In this document: positions 12,801-24,800 of the stretch, one piece after another | How positions within the stretch are numbered: the stretch's first letter is position 1 | How the letters are laid out: each line of letters starts with the position of its first letter | Source of the DNA: Phoronis ovalis | Lineage: Eukaryota > Phoronida > Phoronidae | Length of the DNA: 34,034 bases | Assembly (NCBI GenBank): GCA_028565635.1 | Contig: JAOXYB010020070.1 | Coordinates: 1 to 34,034 of the forward strand | Direction: 5' to 3' | The notes under the pieces: generated by a model | Database searches by the model: none | What the model was told of the DNA's origin: nothing | The model's input: only the letters and a program-made list of their open reading frames with translations | Made by a program: the position numbers and the translations under genes

Positions 12801-15800
12801 GAAAGGTGAAATTAGTAAGAGGTCAAAAAACCAGATCCTTCTGTCCCAAGTTTTACTGGTTAGTCGTAACGTACTTGGAATGTAAGGGTAAACCCAATAT
12901 GCTCTACAAAATCATATCCATGTTTAGGGCATTTCTTGTAAACACTAAGCTGTTTCAAATTTTGATAATTATTAATTAAAAATGCTTTGGATGGCATGAA
13001 TTGCCCTTGACTGAGGATATATTGCTTTGTAGAGAATATTGGTTACGTTATACTTACCTTCTAAGCTTGCCCTAACAATTCCACACCGGCTCTCACATAT
13101 TGCCTTGCTATCAAACCGATTATCATTTCCACGACAACCGCCATAATAAAACTGTTCACATTGAGCAGTCTTTTCATTGAAATACCATTTTTCTAAACGT
13201 CCATGGCAAGGACCTTCAAACTTAGGTTGAAGGCAAGTAGCTAAAATAATATCATGCAAGAAAATCATGCAAATTGCAATAAAATGCTTAAAAATTATTT
13301 ATGAAAAAAATATTATATTTGCATTTTCCAAATTCCTGCACTGGGATAACACTTGTACCACAGTGTCCTGGTTCATTGCCTCTGATGGATCACACAGTGC
13401 AAGTACTTGACTGGTTATATTTGATGTAGAAGACCATGCACACCTTAACTTGAGACCTTTAAAACTTTTTCGTGCCTGAATGACACATCTAAACAATTTA
13501 CAGAAAGTCATGATTTGGATTTTGACCAACTATTAACTTTGATCTAATTAATAAACATTAGCATTCTTGCAGCTCTGACGTGTAAGGGTTGTCCCTTTTT
13601 TATCATCTTTGACATTAACAGGACATTTAAATACTCATGAAATTCATGGAAATAGTATTTAAACAAGATACTTCACCTTTAGCATCTGCTTTCACACATT
13701 TGCTAACACATTCTGTTTCTTTTTCAAACTGATTCCTATTTCCTTTGCATCCACCATATATAAATGGTTTACACTTTCCGCTGTTTTGATCATAATAGAA
13801 TCGTTTGAAATTTCCACGGCACGGTCCCTCAATTTTTGGTAAACTACATACATCTACAGAAGAAACAGGTTTAGTAGGCAAAAATGCTGCTTCAGTTGTA
13901 GTGCGCCTGGCTCGTACTGGTTTTATAACACTGGTAACAGCTACTGTACTAGAAACAGTAGTGGGCAAAGTTGTACTTTCTGTACTGGCAATAGATGTTG
14001 TCACAATTGTTGTAGTTTCATCATCTGATATCCACCAAAATCCACAGGTATAATCCATTTGTAACAAAATTACGATCATTAGCCAAGTCAGGCTTTTAAC
14101 TTTCAAAGATGATATTCCCATTTTTTTACACCAGGACAATAGTTGAATGCTGGTATTAAAATGAATGAATAATATCAAAGTAAATCCTTAGATGTTCCAC
14201 AGTGAAATAACACCACTTCTAGAAACTTGACAAATTTGCACAAAAACTTAATCATCTAATTCAACACCCTAGGTAAATTTGTACAGAAAATAACTTTCTG
14301 TAAGATTCAATTAACAACAGGATGTCAGCCTAAACCACCAGCAGGTGCTTACTGGTGCAACTGCTACTTAGACCAAATGTTTTATTATAAAAATCTATCA
14401 GGTCAGCACTGCCACACTATCCCACAGTGACAGAACACAACACTTCTCAAATGTTTAGTTTTGGTAGCAAAAACCATATGTAAACCCAGACTGACACAAC
14501 AAAAACCTTTAAGCTTGATAAACCATATGGTTTAATGTTATATTTATTCTAAATTGTATAAAATCATTTGGCCCACACATGATTTAAGTAAGAGTAACCC
14601 CAGACAAACACAACACATCCTTTCAGCTAGATAAGCCATGCTTTGTATTTATACTTTTAACTGTATGAACACATCTTTTGTACTTTTTTACTATGACCCA
14701 CACATGGTTGAGCAATACTGAACTTTTTGTACAGATTAAACAATAATTGTCTGTCTGTTTGAGAGGAACTTCAAGACCTATTATAGTACTGTTTATCTAC
14801 CTCTAAAAGGAAGCTGGAAATAACCACGAAATAAACAATTCCCAGCACAACACCATTGTTCAACAGAATTGTACCAAAAATATATGGTCAAGTTTGTCCA
14901 TGTAGAACATTATGCTTGTAAAGCCAGTCATATAAATATTCAAAAATATAATAATATGACATCCTTATTCTTTCATACCTTGAGTAGCAATACACACTGT
15001 TACCATAAATAATACATGTTTAAATCAAAGTAACTTAAAGAACTTCATTAAGTTATTAGAAAGTGAGATATCTAGAGAATCATAACTATATTTTTTTTGC
15101 GATATTAAACTTATCGACTTCATGGATATATCCAACTTAGTTTTATAGTTTTATTTCCCTCATCAAATATAAAATAAATGAAATTTTAAATTTTTACAAT
15201 TATTAAAAATATACAGCACATGTTTTAAAGGTTTAAATTGAGAGTAAAATTTCATTTATTATGGTTTTAAATAAAACGTAGTTTTGACTTTAAGGTTATG
15301 AAGCTAGATGTACATTTTTGGTGATTGGTGATATTTAAACTGGACTTAGTCTGAATAATGAAGTTTGTATTGATCATTGAACATTTTTTTTTACTCAAAT
15401 TGCCTAAAGTGATGATAAATTATACTTTTTTCAACTGTGTGACTTATATTTAGTCATATTTAAATGCTGACAGTTTGATACTAAAATTTTATTTATATAT
15501 GTCTATTTTCATTTATACTAATAATGATAAATTTATTGAAATATGAGTAAAATTATCAAAATTGTCAACTATCAATATATTAAATCCTTATAAAATTAGT
15601 CCTTCCTTATTAGCCTGTGGACATGCTAGGTAATATTAAAAAAGTCAGTGAAAAGCATTTTTTATTTACTAACTTTTTTCTTTATTAACTTTACTTTAAT
15701 AAAGTTACTCTCAATTCATATGTCATTTTAAAAAATGTAAGTTTAAAAAGTTTAATTCAAATACAGGCTATGTACTGCAAATACTATAATTCTAAGAGGG

Positions 15801-18800
15801 ATCATGATGGCAGGCTTCTTGGATTATTATGTTTGGTTATTACAAGAATTTCATATAGGATTAAAAAAATTCATTTCTCAAGAATAAATTAAATCACTGA
15901 AAAATATTAATTTTAGAATATATGTAGTATGAGTGAAATAGAGCTGATATTAATGTATAACATTACAAAATTGTTTAACAAAAACCTCTAAAAAACTAGC
16001 AATTCTAGCAATGCCATAAAAGTTCTATTCAGCAGTAACCTATATTTGTGACAAGCTTGAAAAAGGTCTTTTAAAAACTGAAACTTGTACAATTTTAAAC
16101 TTGGTATACTTATTTATGGTCACCCTGTATTTTCAGTTTGCATTTCAACATATGTTTTAGTAATTAAAATGAAGATATAGACATATAAAAGTATACATAT
16201 TTAAAAAGTAAAAATCATTACAAATCATGAGGTTAAATAGTTTGAATTTGGTCATATAATCTACTAAGGCCATTTTCGGGTCAAAGTTGAGTTTTTCGAA
16301 TGTTAATTTTCAAAAAATATAAGTAAAAAAACCCTGCATCTTTAAACTTGAAACTTTGCATTTTTAAAATTATGTTTTGTTCAAAGTTCTAATTTTTTTT
16401 TAATTTAAGAGCCAGATCAAAATCAGTAAAATGCTAACTTTTAAAAGAAGCAAAATTTTAAACATTTGAGATATAGCTTTGTAGATTTAAATTAAAATTT
16501 GAAAACACAATTTTTACCTAAAATCATGAGAATTATTTTCCAAATTTTTTTCCTTTGGATTCATCAACATTAAAGTATAACCTTTGCAAAAATGTTTACT
16601 TTTACATGTCTACCTCTTCATTTTGGTTATAAAAATTAACAAAGAAAGTTATAGTCAAATAACAGGTTCTTTGTACCTAAAGTCCTTAAATAAAACATAC
16701 TAAAGTATCTTTTGACTTTGCTTTACTATACTGATTGATTTATTTATTTATAAAAATAAGTATTAATCCACCATAACAAGTCGTTTATTTTTTCAAACAA
16801 TTTAATATCTATTCAAAATTGAATAAAAAAACAAACAATACATAAAACAAAATCTAATATTTTTTTACTTAACATTGAAAATTGTTTTTGTAAGTTTTCG
16901 TAAAATATAATTTTCTGCTGAAATACCAAGCACACTGTGTAACTCTGAAATACCAAGCACACTGTGTAACTACATTATCATGACCTCCAGTGGACAGCAG
17001 GAACATTTACCAGTTTAGAAATCATACCACAAAACAAAGTTCAGTAAAACATTAAATAACCTTACATTTATTCTGATATATGAGCTACAACAGTACATGG
17101 AAAACACTAACAAAGGTAAACAGCAGAATATTTCTACTGTAACAGAAACTTACCAATCTGCTGTGGTACAACACATCTGTTTTCACAGGCCTCCTTATTT
17201 CCAAATCTGTTGGCATTGCCACCACAACCTCCATAAGTAAATTTTTCACACTGCTCGGAGTCAGCATTGTACCACCAACTAGAAACACCAGCCTTACAAC
17301 GACCAACTGAACGAGGCAGGAAGCACAAATCTGTAGGTTAGATACAGAATATAAAGCATAATTTTTAAAAGAAATATACAGTGATTGGAAAATTAAGCAG
17401 GATGTTTTTTTTACTCGTACAAAAAAAAAGTTGGTAGAAAGCAGTCCTTGCTGTTAACATCTACTGAAAGTTACCACAATTTGTTGCATAGGACTTGGAA
17501 TGGTTGCAAACTGTCAAGTACCACCATATAAAATGGTAAAAATGTATATAAGCAAGGTTTTCACTCCTGAAACTATTTTTCAAATTTTGTTAAGAAAAAA
17601 CGAATTCGAAAAAGTCAAAATGATACACAGAGGTATTTGAAAACAAAATATGGGATTTTTGAATAAAAGTAATGCTTAGCAATTATATTTAATCATGTAT
17701 ACCCCAGTTCAGAATACTAAATTCAATACATGAGTATATGTAGGTGCCACATTTCTATATCCTAGAACCACGAGACAATAGTATTTCAATCAAATTAATT
17801 TTAGTTCAAAATGTATACGTACAAGACATTACATACAAGAAAGTGGAGGATTGAGAGTTGGCAGGTACGAATGAACAAATAATTCCTGAACCTACCAATG
17901 CCTTCAGGTTGCAAACATGTTGCATTACATTCTTCTTTGCTGTCAAATCGATTCTCATTTCCATTACAGCCTCCAAACCAAAATCGACGGCATGATCCAT
18001 GAGATGAATTGTAGAACCATTTTATAATCCAGTTGGTGCAGTTTCCAGGTTTAGACGGTAGACTACAAAACTCTAGTAACACAAATTAAACGTCAGTTAA
18101 GACACCAGTGAACAAGAAAATAAGCAACCTACAAGGTAATGGCACCATGTGTCCAATTTAGTTAAGAAAGCAATTCTAAACATGACATAAACTAAGTAAG
18201 GTGACTTTATGGGAGATATGGTGACATCACAAGTTAGTTCCTACATACAGTTCGTATTATATAAAAATATTTTAACTAAATACAGCTTAATTACAACTGA
18301 TATTTCAGTTTTTTAATATGAATCTAAATAAAGTGCAATACATGCTATCCCCATAGTTCTACAGATCAAAGTATCAGTTAAACGTTTGAGTAGCTTCTTA
18401 AATTAACCTTAATGTATGATCAAACTTCAAGATCCTTTAACAACATTTTGGATCTGCCCCTGGAGAATATTATTAGAAAACTATTATTTTCTTTGCACTT
18501 TACAATTTACACAGTCATTACAATATTTGAAGTGTTTCCACACTTTTGACTCTCCATTGCAACACATTGAGCAACATTACATGATGTTGCACTGGTTTCC
18601 CAGATGAACAACAAACAACATAGCACTAAAAAATTAAACTACATTATTTAGTACAGAGACATGAACAATATGCATATAAAACTAAGTCAACAAGCAAAGA
18701 AGAGCATGCCATAAGTTGGAGTCAGTTATTATATTAATAATACAGTTTTCTGAAAATGTTTCAATTAGTAGATTCAACATGACAATTCCTACAAAAATAA

Positions 18801-21800
18801 TCTGAAATTTAATTTAACTGATCGTCCAAAAGCATAGGAATAACACACAAAACAGTGACAGGATTGTTGATCTTGTAGCAGGATACTGTGGATCTGCCAA
18901 GCGAAGACACCTAGTGTAGGATATAATTTGGTGCATGAAATAAAGATATAAGTGAGCATCAAGAAGAATGTAATTAATGGATGTAGCTTTTAAACATGAA
19001 CCAACCAAATCGACAAAGAAATGTTTACATACACAAGGCATACTACCATCATCATAAGGATAATTCTAAATAAAGTGTATTTTACAATTTAATCGGGAAT
19101 ATTACGCTTCATAACAAACTGAATCTAACTGAAAATTCAAGCTCACACATCTACACAAGCAAATCTTACAAGAGACTAACTATAACAGCAGTTGCTCTGT
19201 AACTTTTTTTCTTACCTCCTTTGCGAGTGACACCAGGGCACCCAGCAAGGTTTGGTCCAGATGCTGCAGTTAAATCATCAGGGCAACACCCAAAATCTGT
19301 ATTCACACACTCACTAACTGTTGGGGCAGTGGCACCTACACAACCTGAAAATTTCAATGTTCATAACATTTGTTGGATAGTCAATATAAATAAAAATGAT
19401 TGTGATATATGTACATGTATATGTTCAAATTGAAAATGTACCTGTTAAGCAGCAGATACAAAATTTGAAACCTGCCATTTTTCAGACAAAAAGTTCTTTT
19501 ATAAAGTAAATATACTGGTAACAGACAGTCACAAACACTTAATTTTATATCATGCAACAAATTGTACATCTAATAGATTATATACCTTCAAAACGTAGTC
19601 CTTGTGCTTCAGTAATTCCATCCGGACAGCATCCAAATTCACTTTTGTCACATTTTGTGGCGACATCAACAGGTTTCCCTGTGCCTGTATCTGTACACCC
19701 TTCATAGTTCGGACCTAGTGCTGCTGTTTGACCATCTTCACAACAACCGTACTGTGACACTAAACAACCAAAGTCAATGACAGTAATTGTAGGACATCCT
19801 AGACCACGAGGTCCTTCAGCTGCTGTGATCCCATCAGCACAACACCCAAATTCAGTATCTAAACAACCTCTGACAAAAATGTCGCAACCTTCAAATTTTG
19901 GCCCAATGGCTGCAGTATTTTTATCTGGACAGCAGCCAAATTTTGAATTTTCGCAGGTGTCTGGAATAATCTGAGGACAACCAATAAAATCTGGACCAGT
20001 TGCAGCATTTACGCCATCTTTACAACAGCCAAAAGGAGAGTCTTCACAGTTTATCTCAACAACGGGGCATCTTTCACCATTGGGACCTTCAGCAGTGATG
20101 TTACTATCTGGACAGCAACCATATTCTGTACTCTCACAAGCTTCTCCAATAATTATAATAGAGCATCCTTCAAAGTCTGGCCCAGTAGCAGTGGTTATGT
20201 TATCTTCACAACAGCCATAGGTGGTATCTTCGCAAAAAACAGGTGGACACCCTTCATCATCAAAGCTTGTAGCAGCATTCACTGCATCAGGACAGCAACC
20301 AAACTCTGTTGAGTAACAATCTCCAAGAGCAACAGGACAATCCTCCCCATCTGGCCCAGCAGCTGCCTGATTTGTATCAGGACAGCAACCAAACTCAGAC
20401 ATTTCACAACTCTCACCAATTTTTATGTCTGGACAGCCTTGTAACCCTGGCCCATTTGCCTCGGTGATGTTATCGCTACAACAACCAAATGTACTGGCCT
20501 CGCAGCAACCGTCTCCATTTGGTCCAAATGCTGCAGTAACATTATCACCACAGCAACCAAAGGGTGTTGCAGAACAACCTGCAAAATCACAACCTTCTAA
20601 GTTAGGACCTAAAGCAATAGATATACCATCCATACAGCAGCCATATTCAGATTCTTCACAGAAAACTTCACCAATAGGGCATCCTTCCAATCCTGGACCT
20701 TTTGCAGGTAGCTCTAATCCTGGGCAGCATCCCCATAATGATGTTACACAGCCTTCATCTACGACATAGTCTTCACAACCTTCTTGTTCAGGACCCTGAC
20801 TTGGTGTTTTGTCATCAGGACAGCACCCAAACTCTGTCTCAGAACAATTCGTTGGAACTGCTAAAATGTACAATATTAGTAGTCAAGCATGCATGTTAGA
20901 AGATTAATGTTAAATCTACTGTTAATATTACTTAAGTTTTTAATAAAAACAGTTGAATATATGTTAATATTTCATTTCCCAGAAAAGTTAAAATTACATT
21001 AAAAGCTTACTTTAGCAAAGAAACAATGAACAATGTGAACACAGCTTAAGCAAAATAACATCCCACAAAACAGTTAATTATACATACAATTACAAGTTAC
21101 ACTGCAAAACAATATACACACAATGCAAAACAAAGCTCAACATACCAGCCGTGATGTTCTCATATGGTGAAACAGTAACACTTGGTGTAGCAGTGGTATT
21201 TGTCACATCAGTGAGGTTAGTGTTAGATACAAGGACAGGTGTGGTATAATTTTCAAAGGTATATTTGGCTTCAGTGGATGGGGAAGAGGTTGCAACAGTA
21301 TAGCTGTATGCAAGAGTATAGTTCTCACTGGGTAAAATATCAGCAGTAACATTGGAAATAACAGTATAGTTATCGTTGGGAGGGACATCAGTGACAGAGA
21401 AGGCAACAGTATAGTTATCACTAGGCATCATATCAGTAACATTGGAAATAACAGTATAGTTATCGTTGGGAGGGACATCAGTGACAGAGAAGGTAACAGT
21501 ATAGTTATCACTAGGCATCATATCAGTAACATTGGAAATAACAGTATAGTTATGAGTGGGAGGTACTTCGGTGACATTGAATGTAAGGGTATAGTTATCG
21601 CCAGGTAAAACATCAGTAGTACTGAATGAAATAGTAATATTAGCTGGTAAGACATTAGTAACATTGGATGCTACTGTAAAGTTTTCAGTAGGTAAGATAT
21701 CAGTAGTATTAGACATAACAGTATAGTTATCAGTGGGTAATTTATCAGTAACATTAAACCCAACAGTATAGTTAGTGACGGTGACAGAGGCTTCTGTTGA

Positions 21801-24800
21801 AGTTTCATTATTAACCATCTGTGTTACATTTGCTGGAAAAGTAAAGCATTGTTTAAATACTAAATTTTATGGAAAATAATTATTCACTCATGGACAACAC
21901 AACCAAGGTTTTTTTAAAATTTATGCTAGTATTGCCAAGGGACGTACAAACAAGAATTGGTATGCTCATTATGGATTGTGCTAAAGTTTCAGTCTCAACA
22001 AGTATTTCTGCAAGGTTTCTCAGAACTAGGTTAAAATCAGTCCTGTGGCAGCGTTAGTCATTGTAGTATTAACAAAATTCAAATCATGGCAACATAAAAA
22101 GCTTTGCTAGTGAAACTAATAAAAAGCTGCACTACTAAAACCAATAACAGCATCAAAAAATAAAGTATATTACATGTTATTTCAAAGAGGTACAGAATTG
22201 GTAACAGGTGCAGTTGTAGTTTAACAAAAGATGGCATAACATTTCTAATAAAGATGTAGTCTCAGTACTATCAGTCAAAGAAATCACAAGTAAAGATTCA
22301 GAGAAAGTATCGTTCTGAGACAATTAAACTACAGGTAGCAAGTTCTTACCAGGAGTATCAGTTGTAACAGTAGAAGTGGCTGCTGTTGTGCTTTCAACTA
22401 CTATTTTATCCACAATTTCATTGCAACCTGCAATACAAATTGACTTTAAGGAACATCTCCACCTTTCATTATTATATCATGAAGACAAATATACTGCAGA
22501 ATCCTTGCGATTTAATTAAAAGGATAGAATGCTTTACATGTTATCTTAAGCAATGCAGCTTTATCGAAGACAGTTTGAATATTTATTTAGCACTATTTTA
22601 ATGGATGAATGATGACTGTACGCTATGTATTTTCAGGAATATTTACCTTCTTTATTAGGTCCAGTAGCACCAGTAACACCATCAGAGCAGCAGCCATATT
22701 GGCTTTCTTCACAGATTTGACCAGATGATTCATCAGGACAACTGGCAAAACCTGGACCTGGAAGATTGTAACTTTATAATAAGGACATGGTACCAATCCT
22801 CTATTGTTGACAATGAATACGTTTTATTGGCAATTGCAGACAATGACTAAATACACTACATAACAACCAAATAAAACCAAATTTCTGTGAGCTTATTGCC
22901 GATTCTAATGTGGCTACAGCCAATGTGTTGTAGAGTTTCTTTAAATTTTACTCTACATTGAAGTGGGCCACTTACCATAAAGGGGTGAGTCATGGGAACT
23001 GATAAGATGCAAGGAAATTTCACATATGAAAACAAGCCGGGATAGAGTTCTGAACTTGTTAATTACCAAACCAGTGAACAAATTGACCCCCACAAATGAC
23101 AAGAGGTGAAAGTGCAGAGAAGAGAGACTACAAGCATTCATAAAACAGCAATTGACATGGACATTACTTTTCAGGCATACTATCCAGTTGCCATGCTAAA
23201 AAATTATATGCTGCCACAGGTAAAAACATTCCTACTACACAACACAAGACACTATTTAATGACTTCAAATAAAGATTTCTCCCGTTTACCTTCAGAAGCA
23301 GTAACACCATCTAAACAACAACCATACTCGGAATCTTTACAAGTCACAAATTCTTCACAATTGCCGGAATTTTCACACTTGGATCCTTCAGTTTCAATGA
23401 CCTTCGCTTCAATGTTGGGGCAACCCTCTTTATCTGGACCTCCAGCAAAGGCAACTCTATCATCGCAGCAGCCAAATACCGTGTCTTCACATGTTAGAGT
23501 TTGTGGACATCCATCATCCTCTTCACTCAGTCTAGGGGTCCGACCATCTGGACAACACCCAAAGTGAGTGTCCTGAAGGGACCATGAAAATTATTTAAAA
23601 CTTATATTTAAGTTACATACAATTATATCATTATAAGGAGATACTACTGTAATAACAAGGTCACAATGACAATCATCGAAACACGCTGCCAAAACTGTAC
23701 GCCAAGACCTAAATACGTAACGAGATACTGTAAAGCTCAAATAAGTCCGAAATTTATATTACTAAAACAAAATTGAAGGGTTCCCTATAGAAACCTTATA
23801 AATTTAACATTTATTGAAATATAAGCCTTCTTTCAAAAACAGCCCCTTGGAATATTTTACCACCAGGAAATAAACCTTCACCTAATTTTAATTTTCAAAA
23901 AAAACAAATATTCTTTGAAGCTCAACAATCAACAAATAATGCTACTAGAACAAAAATATTCAAAAATACATGTCACAACTGAAACTCCAATTACTATTAT
24001 TTACCTTTTGGTTCAATAATTCTTATTTCCAAAATTTCTATTTTCTTGAGCAATTCAATTAATATCGGCTGCAGAACTTAAAATTGCTATTTCTTTACGT
24101 AAAAGTACCCTTTGTTTATACACAAACACTATACAGTGAAAGGCTGCACCAAAGCTGCATATCTTAATAGCTTTAGCAGTGGGCCAAATTTATAGTTTTT
24201 TACATTTTTATTACTACTAGCCTTGCATGTGAACTTGGGACATCCAGCATTAAAAGGTCCTTCAGCAGCAGTTTTACCGTCCAGGCAGCAGCCATATGTT
24301 GATGTAGCACAGCTTCCTGTTGGTACACGGTCTTTAGGTGGACAGCCACTGTTGTTGGGTCCTGAGGCAGCGGTAAAGCTATCTGGGCAGCAACCGTGAA
24401 ATGTACTACCACAACCAACAACAGGAAGCAAGTTGTCTGCAACAAAACAGAACAAACTCAGCACAGTTTACAACACGTACATGTAATTGAATAAGTATTA
24501 GAGAAAGATCACTGTAAACTAGAAAGCTGCAGTTATTAAAATAATGCACTGGCAAATTGTTTATTGTTCAACAGTATTATTCTGATAAATTCATTTAAAG
24601 GAATATTTACCTTCATCACAAGGTTCTGAGTTACACGAGTCACGGCTATCTGGTCTCAGAGTACCATCACAAAGTCCCGGTCGTACTACTTTATTTTGAC
24701 CAGACGAGAAACACAACACATGCCTCGTTCTCACTCCACCACCACATGATACCGAACACTGTAAAAAGAATTAGCTTTATGATCTCACAAAGAATGCTTA

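Larger units (their letters stand above)
14122..17153 (-). other. 3-kb AT-rich spacer between Kunitz 2 and 3
   Basis: The largest gap in the Kunitz half, with no ORF of 60 codons. It is either an intron or the intergenic space between two genes. It holds degraded repeats at 14485-14711, 15395-15463, 16233-16400 and 16918-16971, plus AATAAA (minus strand) at 17067-17072. No PLAC or Ig exon was recognised, though a short one could be missed. Confidence 0.6.

Noticed and set aside
20425-20769. Long plus-strand ORFs opposite the cassette exon (also 19777-19974, 20702-20899, 23106-23567)
   Set aside because: They are exact antisense of the cassette repeats, whose regular codons keep the opposite frame open. 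The minus frame has the conserved cysteines and splice sites.
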